DNA from: Pithys albifrons albifrons
Taxonomy: Eukaryota; Chordata; Aves; Passeriformes; Thamnophilidae
Assembly (NCBI RefSeq): GCF_047495875.1
Contig: NC_092497.1
Location: 27,037,889 to 27,101,888, forward strand
DNA length: 64,000 bases
Reading direction: 5' to 3'
Position numbers and translations under genes: made by a program. Shown in pieces: positions 13,206 to 26,018 of the stretch; positions within the stretch are counted from its first letter, which is position 1; every line of letters begins with the position of its first letter. Under the pieces are notes generated by a model, which did not search any database, was not told the origin of the DNA, and was given only the letters and a program-made list of their open reading frames with translations.

Positions 13206-15014
13206 GAAAGGCAATGACAAGAGAGAGGGGATGAGCACATTCAAGTCAGACAGCAGCCCAGTGGTAGGGGCTCTCATCGTCAGGTCCTGGGTCTGGCCTC
13301 AGATCAGGTATAACATAAGCTGTAGCCTGGGCTTTCCAGCAGGTGAGTGCCATGAATGTCACTGACAGTATGTAGGTGCAGCTCCAGTCTTTCATCAAAC
13401 AGTCATTCAGATTTGAAAAGAAAACATTTTCCAAAGCTGTACAGTTTCCCAGGATGTAGAATTTGCATCCTATGTCCAGTTCTGGGCTTGTTCCACAACT
13501 TCTATCACATGCTATCATGCTGCAGTCAGAAGTACCTTTCCCAGTCTGGTGGCAGGGAGCTTTGTACTGGAGTGCTGTCTACACCATCTCCTTGTTTGCT
13601 TTTCCTATCTGGTAAGTTTACTCTTTATGCTCTTGGGTGTGGTGGTATTATATCAAAGGAGGACACAAAAGCAGTGCATAAGTCTGATCTACCCGGTTAA
13701 GAAAACCGTACCTAGTAATAACAGGCAAATGTTAAGGGCAACATCTAACACTGTCTGGTCAAATGGCTTGTTAAGTGTGAACTTACTAGGACTGGGAAAT
13801 CTGGATTTCTCTTCCAAGCTCTGAGGCAGGTCCACTTGTGTTGCTACCTATTTTCACTGCTGGCCAACCACACTGTTTCCCATCTCAGAGTTTAGTCCTT
13901 TCCCCAGGGATTCAGATAAGATATTTCATTGGCCTGATGATGTATACTAAGTGTGACAGCAACAAATCAAAGATTTTGGAACAAAGAATTAATGTGAAAT
14001 TATAGCAATATTATTTTACTATGGTAGGCAACTTTCTGGTATCTTTGAGTATTTGTTTTCCTGTGTACTAGTTTTGTGCTACATTTTATGTAAGTGAAGG
14101 ACACAAAAAAAAACATCCCTTTTTCCCATTTAGCACTTTTTTGTCTGCTATGTTGAACTAAAATCTGGTGTGTATTCAGCAGTAGAAAATCAGTTTGGAA
14201 AGCAAAACTGGTAATCATGCAACAGCATGGATATATGTGTCTTTAATTTCCAGCTGGCTTTAGAGTGACAGAATATCGATGGGCCTGCAGTTAATATATA
14301 TAACTTATAGTTAATACATACAAATAGTCTCCAAATGCAATTCTTTCTCCGATTTCAATAACACAATGATACAATAAAAAGCTGTAATGGGAAAGGTTGC
14401 AGTCAAAAGTATCCTTGTCATGTTTGTGCACATTTCTCTTCTTGATAAAATACTTTTGTTACCAAAAAGTCTTTTCCCTCACTCCAGAAATGTAATACTC
14501 AAGTTTAACATAAAATGACAGGCAGAGAGTCATGAGGAAAACACAGGCTCAGCAATACCAGAAAAGAACATGAGAAATGCACGTTCTTTTGTGAGAGATC
14601 CTACGTGTGATGCACATGTTCACATTGTATGGATGACTTGTGAGAAAATTTCAGACCTGAAAGGAGCAGAGGGGCAGAGAGGTTAAAACAGGACTGACAA
14701 AACTGATGCTTGGTATGGTTTGGGTATGGTGTTTTAGTGGTTTAACATGTCTAAGTTAGGAATTTAACACCAAGTTAAGTCCCACAAACTTTGTTTGGCA
14801 CATTGGGTCCAAATGAGACTGGGAATAGAATAGTCATGGAAGGGGGTTATCTGGGGTAGGAGAAAAGGAAATTACTTCCTAAGGTCTCTGAGCCATAGTT
14901 CCTGTCTGCTCTGCTTGCAGTGGCTAAGGAGATTACTGTTCCTGCCTTTCCAGCCTCCCTCCTGCACAGCCCTGCCCCTAATTTTAACTGCTGTTGAACC
15001 ACTTGCATTCAAGT
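13206..15014. other. non-coding, no feature seen
   Basis: Small ORFs without motifs; a run of nine A at about 14106. No repeat recognised until the CR1 that follows. Confidence 0.5.
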
Positions 15015-15615
15015 TGTGCCACAAAAAGGGACCTGGGGGTCCTGGTGGATGGCAAGTTGAAAATGAGTCAGCAGTGCCCTGGCAGCCAGGAGGGCCAACC
15101 ATGTCCTGGGGGGCATCAGGCAAAGCATCACCAGTTGGTCAAGGGAGGGGATTGTCCCACTCTGCTCTGCACTGGGACGGCCTCACCTTGGATATTGTGT
15201 GCAGTTTGGAGCACCACAGTATAAGAAAGATATTAAGCTATTAGGGAGTGTCCAAAGGAGGGCAATGAAGATGGTGAAGGGCCTTGAGGGGAAGCCGTGT
15301 GGTCTGTTAGGCCTGGAGGAAAGGAGACGGAGAGGAGAGCTCATTGCAGTTACAATTTCTGTGTGAGGGGAAGAGTAAGGGCAGGCACTAATCTTTTCTT
15401 TGTGGTGACCAGTGACATGGCCAGAGGGAATGGCCTGAAGTTGTGTCAGGGGAGGTTTAAATTCAAGAGTCAGAGCTCAAGAAACATTTGGATCACACTC
15501 TCAAGCAGGTGGTGCAATTCTTGGGAATGCTCCTGTGCAGGACCAGGAGGTCAAGACTTGGACTTGAAGATCCTTTTGGGTCCCTTCCAATTCAGCATAT
15601 TCTGTGGGATTCTTA
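15015..15615 (+). mobile_element. CR1: CR1 LINE, 3' end of ORF2 plus 3' UTR
   Basis: Sense CR1. The first part encodes, in frame +3 near 15030-15100, a decayed C-terminus of the CR1 ORF2 reverse transcriptase protein (motif [15 protein letters not shown]). The downstream nucleotides follow the family order: GAAAGATATTAAGCTATTAG, CCAAAGGAGGGCAATGAAGA, TGGTGAAGGGCCTTGAGGGG, a GTGACCAGTGACATGGCCAG stretch, then GGTCCCTTCCAATTCAGCAT and a final ATTCTGTGGGATTCTTA. About 150 bp of the consensus are missing inside (between the GGTTTAAATTCAAGAGT part and the CTCTCAAGCAGGTGG part and elsewhere), and the frame is broken, so it is a dead copy. Confidence 0.9.
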
Positions 15616-18600
15616 AAACCAAAATGAATATAGGGCCCATATTTATACGCCAAACCCAAGCAAGTGCCTTTCTCCCCTGTGTAAGCAGCAGGAAGAAACG
15701 GAAACTAAGATTTAAAACAATTTCAGAATAGGGACTCAACTTTTTAGTACATGACAGAGAGGCTCTGCTTGCTCCCAGTGAAAACCTTGGAATTGTCTGG
15801 TTGCATTAACCTCATTGCAAATGAGATCCTGAGGTCATCCTACTTTTAAAAGAGAAATCTAGGTCTGAAAACTCTGTAGATTGCTGGAGTATTTTTTGTT
15901 CTCTTCCAATTTCATTGTGCATCATTTGGGAGAAAGTTCAGGTAACTTTCAGTTTGTAGAAAGCAGAAGGACACTGCCTCCATTTCAGAGAACCCAGACT
16001 GCTAATAAGACTTGTCTTCTCTCTGCTCTAGGGATGCAGAATTAAGTAATAACACTAGGCATAGGGTTGTCCTAGGTGTTATCTGGCTTTGTTCACACTG
16101 GCAAATGGATAGGTGGGAGTTGTGAGGTGAGTATAGTGGAGTCATCCCTGCAGACTTCCTTAATGCATGATGGGAACAAAACCTGAAGGAGACACATAAT
16201 GTATAGTCATCAGAAGGCATGATGAGAAAGTGTCAATCAAAATGCAAAGTTAAAGAGGTGATATTTTTCTGAGCTCAAACAAACTTTAATTGCTGCAGCT
16301 CACCAGGGTAATCCTGGGGAGGAACATCTCACAACTGACATGATTGCTCTTTGCTTGTCGTCTATTTCTGCTGACCCAAGGTGTGCCCAGACTGGTCTTT
16401 AGCTCTCTCATCAGCTGTGTAAGAAGTGCTGCAGAATGCTCTTGTGCTCCTCTTAATAGGTATCTGGCTTCTTTGAGAGAAGGAAATCTCTTTTAAAATG
16501 GGTATACAAATACAGAGGGCACTAAAGGGAGAGTTGTCTCTTATGTGGGATCAATATTGTTGCAGTTGGGCTAGTCAGAGTGGAATTCTACATTTCATTT
16601 AGCAGTGTTTATTCTTCCAAAATTTGACCAAAAGTCCATTCACAAGCTTACTGAAGCAACTGATTGAATATCTCTTGCTGTTTGGTGGCAATCACATTGA
16701 GCATCTTAGTTTTTTCTTGTGGTGGAACATTTTGTTTGTGATTTCAAAGTGCTTTTAAAGAGCTAGGGGAGAACAAAGGAGTTTTGGTGTTGTGTTGTTG
16801 GTTTGGTTTTTGGATTTTATTAATGTATTTTCCTCCCCATTTTTCTTCAATGCTTACCTGTAATGAACTTTGCAATGTTTTTATCTGTGGGATCTTTTAC
16901 CACTGGGATCTTTTAAAATGTTCCATACAAGCAACTTTTCTTCTCAGCAGTCATTACCTTCAGCCATGTTTCCTTTGCTATACTCTTTCCATTAGCATAT
17001 ATTGTTATTTTACCACACTTTATCCCTTCATTGTTAGTACAAGAATTTCTTACTTTGGAAAGGACTCCTGCCTAACTTGTATTTAGAATGAGTTAATATA
17101 AAACTTGTGTTCCATAGGTCCTTTTCTCATCTTCTGGCCCTGTACCTTCATTGTCGGTGGAGTGAGATAATTCCCAAATATTTGTTTTATCCACATGATT
17201 TCTTCCCCTGAAATTTTCTCAGGAAGGTTTGTTCTGTCTGTATTGTCTCCTGCTATGTTTTATTATTTAAATGTAAGTACCTTCCTTTCTAGTTTTGATC
17301 TAGTAAATACTTTGTAACTTGTGATACTCTTATTTGTGCAGTTTTCTGTATAAGCAGGCAGATTCGTTCATTAATCCCTAATAATCTTGGCTCTACAAAT
17401 AGCTAATTGAGAGCCAAAGACTGTTGAAAACTGTCCTCTGGTATTTATATTACTGTGGTATCTCAGCTTCTTCTGATGTCATGGAAATCTGTTGAAATGT
17501 CTTACAGGGCATTTTTAACATAGTGAATGGTGGGGGTTTTTGGTTGTGGTTTTCAGTTTGGCTTTTCAATGGAGCTTTTTTGAATTTATATCTCATATAT
17601 TATCAGCCAGTAAACATGTGATTCAACAAGATTAAGGGTTATGCAAGTAAAAGAAAGGAAAGTTTATCCTAATAATAATTTTGTTCTGATTTTCTGACAT
17701 ACAATTCTTTTAGCTATGTAAGTTCTGTAATGCATAGGTTGTGTTCACAGAAAAACACTAAATCTTTGAGAGTTATTCAGTTTAGAGTGCTGTTGAGTTT
17801 AATTTTGTTCTGTTGTTTACTTGTCTGTCCCACCACATTTTATACCACATAACTTTTGGTCAAAACAGAGTCTAAAGAAGAGCAAACTGGTTTTGATTAC
17901 TGGATTACGTCTGGCCTCCATTACAATTAATAGGGGTTTTGCCACTGATTCTCTGGAATTAACTGAGCTATCTAATTAAGTGGGTAATGTAGCTAATTCT
18001 AAATATAACTGTTGTCTTACAGCATTTCTGCCTAAAGAATGATAACTTTTTATTCTCTATGTATTTTGCCTTCTTCAGTAATTGGATCAAGAGATCACAC
18101 TACTTATGAAACAACACTAATTCATGTGGACTCTGCAATCCTCGAAGTCCCTTCCTGGCCCATGTTCATAACTTCTGTCCTTCGCTCTTCTAGAAAATAT
18201 GAATCTGCCTGGAAACAACTATAGCATCCTGCTCAGGACAAGAAGAATGAATAGATGTGGTCAAACAGAGGCAGCAAGCACATTTTGTGGTTGCACTGAA
18301 CAGTTTGTGCCTTACAACTGATTTTTCTTTAGCAGTGGATGGGGCTGGGGGAGAGCTGGGAAGAGCCACTTTTATGGGACTGCCATATTTCTGTGCAGTA
18401 GCTCCAGGTAGGGACATTGGGACACCTGAATCTGCTGTTAGTATTGCACATGCTCCACAGCTGGTTAATGCAAGCATAGTAAATTTGATGTGTTTAGGAG
18501 GTAGGAATTCTTTACATGCCCAAACACACTACACAACATGTCTGCTAGAGTCCCGGTGCCTTCTGGATGTACTGCACAGTCTGATGTATTTAAACGCAAT

Positions 18601-21600
18601 GTTCTAGTGGACTTCCATTTGGGGCTTCAGGCTGTTGGCTGAGTAAGACATGCCATTTTGGTAGGGCTGAGGAATGTGCAGGGGTTCTGGTCAGAGGCAC
18701 TGTATCTGTTTTTCAACCTGATTTATGTTGCTATTAGCCAATTCTGAATTAATCTGGTGATAGTATCTGAGTGGGTTTTTTTGTTTATGCGATTTCTTTG
18801 TGCAGAACTTCACTGATCCATCCTGGGTGACTTTATAAAACAGTTTGAAAGTAGATGCAAAAGTTATTTGTTTCAAAAAGTCAGTGTTAAAACTACGTGC
18901 TTGGCAACATTAGTCTGGAGAAGCTGTATTATCTCCCCTCTTACCAAACAGATTTCCTAAGAATCCATCTAATCTGAGGCCTCTAGCAGTAACTAAACTG
19001 ATTATTTATTCTGTGATATTCTACATATTTGTGTAGCTGTGCTGGCTAATGTTATGGATATGAGAGGGATAATAATTGGCAGGAGGACAGATAAGAAAAA
19101 TCTTTCCTGTCTGAGGATGTTGTTCTGCATGTTTTCTTCAACAACAAAGTCATCCTGAGAAACGTCTCTTCCTCCTCAGCCCTTCGTTCACTCATTGTTC
19201 CCCAATTGCCTCTGCAGCCACCACCTTTCAACGGTGGTGATAGAAGTGCTCATGCAACATGCTGCAAAGCAGGTTGCAGTCACAGGTGCATAGTGTTTCT
19301 GAGGGTACACAGGGTTGTGGCATAGCAAAGAAATAGGCAAACTTGGAAGGGAGGAATTAGAGTTTCTAAACCAGCTTTGCCAAGAACAAAATATGTTGTG
19401 AACTACATCATTCAGAATTGCTAATATAGCCATTCCCATATATACATGGCTGCATGAGCCATAAAAACAGTCTTGTCCAAGAAGTGCATAGTGAGACATA
19501 TTTTAAATGGACAACAGAAGCGAAGCAAGTTGCATATGAACTTGAAGAATGTGTCAGGGCAAAATGCTGATTAGTATATCTGTTTGCTTGGCATGGCTAG
19601 GGCTTGGGATTTATGAGAAAATAAATGACTTGTGAGAAATTTGATTAATTAGAAAGTCATGTCTGGTATCTTGCCTATACATAAAGAATCACGACAGAAG
19701 GATTGAAAGGAGTCACTGAATGGGCATGATTAGAGGGATAAGAGACTTGTTGTGGTCAATCTGGCAGCATTAACTACATGGGACCTGTATGACAGGTACT
19801 GTACTGAAAACCATCATGATCCTGGATTGTTTGTGTGGTAAAATGCAAGATCCAATGCAGATGTGTTTAGTTACAGACAGCCTCCAAGATGAAAAGTTTA
19901 AAGAGAACTGTGCACTGATGGTTATCACAGTAACAAAGTATTTACTCTAATGAATTAACTTAGAATGCCTTCTCTTCAGAAAGTTCATATGCAAACTTCA
20001 GAGGTGTGCAATTGCTTGTCTCTCAGACTAGATCTTAGAGGCGTATTGGGCAATAGCTTCTCCAGCTTAGTCAGATTTTGGCAGGTAACTTTTTTTCTCT
20101 TGGGTACCTGAGCTATTTTTAGATAATGCAGTTGGCACCTTCCTAAAGGCCTGATAGGGGTTAGGAATGCTGATCTCAAGCATGTGTATTTGTTCAACTG
20201 TCAGGGATCTACAGGGAGATTTATGAGCCTCGCTGGAAGCAGTGGGTTTTCCTGTCATTGTTTCCAGCAGGAACAGTGGGTGTAGGAAGGGACATGCTCC
20301 CCCATTATGTGAGCCCTGAGGCAAAAACTTTTGCAGATGGTGACTATGGGAACCAGTTCTTTTGTACTTGATTGTCAATAAAATATTCAATACCCCCACT
20401 GGAATGTGCCTGCAGACTCTTTCTGGGGATTTAGAAGTGCAGAAGATGATAAGAAGAAATAAAAGAAGTCACCTCAGTTTGGCAAGGGCAGCATGATTTT
20501 AACTCTGTGGAGATAAAGGCATTTCTCTATATGATTTAATGGAAGTTTTGAATTAAGACTTTTGTCAGTAGTTGGAAAAAGGGCTCACTCCCCCTTGTCA
20601 CTGAATGGCCTTTCTTCACTGTAAGTGATTAACTCAAAGGAAATGCAAACTTCCAGTTGAGCTTATGATGGCAAAGCCTCTCCTTTCTAATTTGAGGCAT
20701 TTTGCTTTTAAACTGAATGTCTGGTAAGACTTTACTAGATTGATAACTAAAATAATTTGGTGGCTGTAATCCTGAGCAGGAGATCAGGATCCCATTTTGT
20801 TTGGTGCTGTACAGGAACAAAATGAAAAGACAGCTGCAAAACTTGCACAGTCTGGGTAGTAGACAGACAGCAGAGGCATGTAGACAAGCAAATGTGCATA
20901 GTATCTTCTGGAAGTGTGCTCAGAGAGGCAGGAGACTCAGCCTCACTGCATCCTAACCTCCAGGTTGAGATTTTTGTTTGCATCCTGACAAAAAGCACTT
21001 CTCGAAAGACTGAAGAAGGAGCTCTGTGGCTGTGCATGGAGCATTTTCCGAGAACAAGGACATTGGAGTAGAGCAGGGAGGTGGTGGTTGTAAGGCTGCA
21101 GTCAGGTTATAAGAGTGCTAGCCAGAGGTAACATCATGTGAAAAGGAGGCTGGCACTCATTCTGTTCTTCAGGATCTGATCCAGCTTTCCATCCAAACAG
21201 CTGACAAAACTCCTGATGAGTTGAATGGGACCTGGTAGGAGCAGCAGAGGCCTGGGATCCAGATGCCATCCTTGGTGCCATTTGTTGGACTTGCCAGATA
21301 TCTGGTAGGCATTGTGTCACAATGGCCTCCTGAGAAGCAGCAGCAGCCAGGCTTGTTGATATACACCATGATCTCATTTCCAAATCCCTGGGTGGTTGAC
21401 CTGTTGCCACACGCATACCAGTTCATGCTTGGGTGGCTCCACACCAGCTGTGGTGCATACAGGCTGCTTGCTTGCAAATGTCAATGTGCTGCTGAGGCTG
21501 GGGTGGTAGGAAGACAGTGAGGAGGGATCTTGAAGGTGTTGTAGGGAAGAGAGGAGAGAGAAGAATAGCAGAGGCTGTCACTGTGGGAGTGAACTGTGGG

Positions 21601-24600
21601 CAAGAACTGAGGAGATTATGGTGTGGTCTAGCTAGGGAAGTTAGGGGACCCTGGATGCTGCAGTAAAAATGTAGGTGAGGTGCTGCAGTCTGAGTGTGAC
21701 CTATATTTGAGATCTGTGGTGTTGTGTAGAAAAATTCAGTAAAGCAAGAACAAAAATATGGGGAAGTGGTGATGAAGGATATGAGGACATTGTGGTGTGC
21801 AGGAGCTATGGAGTGAAAAACATGTTTTATGGAAAGAATCAAATTCTAGGAAATGATGGCCTGCCACTTTTCCTGAATTCAGGAATTCTTTGAGCATTGT
21901 CCATGTGGACTACATCCAGCTTTGCACTGGATGCTGCCTCTAAAATAAAATAGGGGTTCTTTTCTTATTTTGAAATAACAGTATGCAGACTAATAGCCAT
22001 GGCACAAGCCACAGGCTTTCAGAGATTGGATGAAGCATGCCAGTCAGAAATAATCCAATTATAGTTTAGTTTTCAAAGATTTGGTTTAGTTTACCATATG
22101 GTGGAAATTACAGTAAATTTACTGCGCTATCCTTTTCATTTGTCCTTTACCAGAAATGCTGAATTCCTGTGCTGGCAGCAGAAAGTATTAGAACACTTGA
22201 AAGAGACAGCCTATTCTTACAGATTTTCAGTTGCAGATTCCTGGATGTATTTCCCAGAAAACATCAATGGTAGAGGATTATTTTTTAGTGTCTTGCAATT
22301 TTAATGATGTTATTATTTTTTCAGGAAGAGTAGCTTGAGAGACTGTGTTGCTTCTTCAGCTGAGGAATGCAACAGTGACTAGAAGATGACAGAGAGATAG
22401 TTTCCTGGTATATCTGCCATGCCTGTGACTGTGGTGTCTAAGTGCCACATAGGGCAAGAGCACTGTGAGGAATTTGAATATATTGTCACTGCCTTGGCAA
22501 CTGGTTATGCCTTTGTTTTCTGCTGACTTCTCTCAGGAGTTTTGCCCCAGACTGACTTAGGAGATGTCAGTAAATAAAACTAATGTTAAGAAAATTATTT
22601 TCCTACCAAAAAGCATCAGTGTTTCTTAAGACTGAAAGTCTTGCAAAGAAGGGTGAGAAGAAGGTCTGATTCAAGTGTGCATTTGATTCTGAGCAGAACC
22701 CACACATGGATTGTTTTCCCAGAACTTTGTGAGTGACACCAAACTATTGTTTACTCGCTTTGAGTCTTAGTTTCCTGCCTCTGCCTCAAATTCCTACCTT
22801 TGTATATGTCCTGGGTGGATGAACCTACTGAAGGCTGTGAAGTCCTTTACTATGCTACAGACGGCCATAAAACATATGGTTCCCCTGGATTATTTTTATC
22901 AATTAGGGTAAATCAAGCAAAGAAGCTGAGGATGGAGCTTTACTGCCAGAAGTTCTTTTCCTCAGAAAACAAAACCACCTGATCCCAAGCCCCAGGCATG
23001 ATTGAAGTTCTCTGCTAGCTTTGACTTTAGCACAGTAAAACAGCAGAAATTAGCAGAAAACTTCAGGTAATGTAATTTTAATTCACCTCCTTACATGTTC
23101 ATGCCCTAATATGAGCTGCAGGCTTTGAGCACATACCCTGGAGTGCCCAGATGAGAAAAAAACTCTGTGATTGACTTTTTGCAGAGACTTAACTTACAAG
23201 GGGATGTTTATGTAAGATATAGTAGGGACCTGTTTTCCCAGCTAAGAATTGTACTTTGAATTCAGAGGTATTAAACTTTGGCTGGTAATCTGTCACAGCA
23301 AGCATTTTATTATTTTTTTGCCACCCAGGCTCTTTGCTAAATCTACATAATGCTGAAATGTAACTTTTAAGTGTGATTTATGATTAGATTTATCATATCA
23401 AGTTGCTGTTGTAAAGCTCCTTATTTTCCTGTAAAGGTGGGGCTATAAATATCCTGGGAACAGGAGAACTGGGATGATATTGCCCAGTTTATTCTAAAAG
23501 CTTTTCCATTTCAAAGTGAATTAGAAGAAACAACACAAGTCCCCCTTCCCTAAACACCTCCACAAAAAAACCGCCCAAAACCAAAACCCAAAACAAAAAC
23601 CAACAACTATCACATAACAAAATCACATGTAATGTTTAGTTATATAATGGCAGTAGATTAAAAAGAAAAAATGTTCAGCACAAAACAGATTGTAGGAGTG
23701 AGAAAAAGAGGTTTGAATTTTAACTGTGAGAACAAAAATGTTTTCAGACTGACTGTCAGCTTCCCCAGATGTAAAATGCAAAGGCTTTAAATTGTAACAT
23801 CACTGGGAAATCAGACAGACCTTTTTCCCCTATCCCTAACTTATGCAGGGCATTGTGATGAAATAAGAATATTGCAGTTATTTTGGAAAAAAAAAAATAT
23901 CAATGCCTCAGACCATGGCTTGAAGCTGCCAAAGGTCTGGATTGTATTCAGGAGATTGTAGGAAGTCATGCAAAACAAACTTGAAAAGGAAAAACAAATG
24001 TTTTTCTGACATAAAACCTTGTAGTGGCATTTTTGTTTCCGGGCTGCCATTTTGCTATAACCCTGGGACAGTAGTTTGCAACTGAATGTGCACACACGTG
24101 TGCAGCAACTCACAAAAACCTTTAGTGATAGAAATATGTTACTAAGTGGTACTGCTTTGGATATGTGAACTCATTGCTTGTGGCTCAGCAAAAAAAATTA
24201 TTTCCTTTCCTGCAGCCTAGATCCTGTACATAGGTCACCTTATTACCATCAAGCTTGCTGGAAGCCACTTTATTTCTCACTACCAATATTCCCTTTGTGG
24301 AATATAGGTGAATTTTGCTTCTGTAGGGGAGAGGAAGGGCAGCCTTTCATTGGGGGACAAAGGGCCATTCTTGGGGAGAAAACTCTCTCTACATGGGTCA
24401 GGGAGGGTGGACAGGTGCTTTGCAGAGAGGCTATCCAGGTCTTCAAGAGTTCTCTTGGTGGGGATGTACCTTGACAGCAATTGTGCTGCAATAAATCTGC
24501 AGCCCTATACATTGGGAGGAAATAGGAGTTCAGTCAGGGTTCAAGAGTTGTCCTCGGTCATCTAGGGCTGGCTTTCTTGGTGTTTTCAGCAGGACTTTTG

Positions 24601-25516
24601 AAGTGTTTGACTCAAGTGCTGTGATCACAGGAAGAGAACAACAGGAAAACTCGCCTTGAGAGAGCTGGTCAGTGGGAAGAGCTGGTCTAGCAGAAGTAAA
24701 CAAAAGTATTTTTATTGCCTGTGAGAATACCAAACAGAAAAGTGGGAGGTAGAGTTGGCAACTTCTTCATCACCGAGACTGCTGAAATGTCCCTAGAAGG
24801 TTGATAGAGTGAGATGAGATGGTGGTGTCCTGTGCCATTCAGCACTTATCTTTTAGATGAGTAGGTTTTTGATGATTAGCAGACTCGTGTACACTCCAGG
24901 AATATGCAATCTAAGCACTGAAGCTGCTGTTCTGTCTGATCCTTTTGTCATTGCATTGAGAACACTGAAGAAACAGCCTGAGGGCTTGAAAAAAACCAGT
25001 TTCAGTGTCTTCAGTCAAATATGTCACTTTTTTTTTTTTTTGAGAGAGATAGATCTAATATACCTGACCATGACCAAAATTCAGTGGTTATGTTAGAAGT
25101 AAGGACCCTGCTTGTGTAAGACAAAAGCAAAGAATAGCTCTTGAAAATTCATCAGCGCAGGCCAGAGTGATGAGCCATTTTCATGACTTTGGGCTATTTA
25201 AGCATTTTCTTCATTTTAAAGCACTTCATTTTAAACTTCGTGGACTGCTGAGCAGCACAAGATGGATCAGAAACCAAAACAGAATAGTGCTCCTCTCCAG
25301 CTCTATGAAATCTCTACCAGGTCCAAAGATTTGAATGTATTATATGAAGAAACAGCATTCATCTCATACAGAGGCTCCATTGTGCTTCAGAGGGAGTTTT
25401 GGAGTCATCTAAATTTTTGCTTCTTTAGTCGGCAGTCTCCAATGGCAAACTGTGAAGCTACTTGTCTGCAGTCTCATCAGGTCGAACCGGAACTGCTCCA
25501 CCAACACTGACAGGTA
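15616..25516. other. non-coding, no gene recognised
   Basis: The longest featureless stretch, about 9.9 kb. There are only chance-size ORFs (largest 139 codons at 21423-21842 -, no motif). Simple-sequence patches are an A/C-rich run at about 23540-23620 and a T-run at 25027-25041. An AT-rich block at about 17870-18020 with TAATTA-type words could be a regulatory element, but nothing here proves it. Confidence 0.5.
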
Positions 25517-25526
25517 TTTAGGTTTT
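25517..25526. repeat. target-site duplication, left copy (5S-SINE copy 1)
   Basis: TTTAGGTTTT here is repeated exactly at 25908-25917, immediately outside the 5S end of the antisense SINE. Ten identical bases flanking the element indicate insertion by retrotransposition. Confidence 0.75.
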
Positions 25527-25907
25527 GCCCCTCAATTGTGAGCCGGGAAACCAGAAGTTTGCCTAAAAGGTTACCAGATCTGATGCACTTTTAGTGCAAT
25601 GAGGAGCCAATATTCACCACGAGTAGGGTTTGTGAATGCAGACTTGGGAAAGGCTGTCCCCACGTGGGTGTGCCCTTCCAGCCTGCGCAGTGGATTTTTT
25701 AGGTGAGGCTCAGCGTGCGCAGAACTGGCCCCACCGTTTCAGTCCTAAGGCACATCTGCCACGGCCGAGCGAGCTTGGACGGTGTCAGTGAAGTCCTCAG
25801 GACTAGAACCTGCAGCCCCCCCGATATTCCCAGGAGCTCTCCCATCCAAGTACTAACCGGGCCCGACCCTGCTCAGCTTCTGAGATCGAGTGTCAGGGTA
25901 GCATGGC
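25527..25907 (-). mobile_element. 5S-rRNA-derived SINE, copy 1 (antisense)
   Basis: Read on the minus strand, the element begins with a 5S rRNA-like head (about 25907 down to 25806). The head keeps the internal-promoter region corresponding to AGCAGGGTCGGGCCCGG and TTGGATGGGAGA. About 17 bases of the early 5S sequence are deleted. It is followed by a body (CTTGGACGGT/CACCGTCCAAGCTCGCTC region) shared with copies 2 and 3, and then a 3' part down to 25527 that copy 3 mostly lacks. There is no long poly(A) tail. The flanking 10-bp duplication gives the borders. The family is 5S-SINE-like (SINE3 class); I do not know its name. Confidence 0.8.
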
Positions 25908-26018
25908 TTTAGGTTTTTTGAGGTTTTTAATTTTCTTTTTTGTTTGTTTGTTTGTTTTTGGTTTTGTTTGGGTTTGTGTGTTTTGTTTTGTTTTGTTGGG
26001 TTTTTTTTTTTTTTTTTG
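25908..26018. repeat. right TSD plus T/G-rich low-complexity tract
   Basis: The right duplication TTTAGGTTTT is at 25908-25917. It is followed by about 100 bases of T-rich sequence: (TTTG)n near 25939-25955, (TTTTG)n near 25980-25996, and a run of 17 T at 26001-26017. The ORFs read from the minus strand here (KKKK/QTKPKQNQK type) come only from this simple sequence. Confidence 0.8.

Noticed and set aside
26001..26017. Poly(A) tail of a processed pseudogene (minus strand)
   Set aside because: No gene-like sequence precedes it on the minus strand; it is part of a longer T/G simple-sequence tract.
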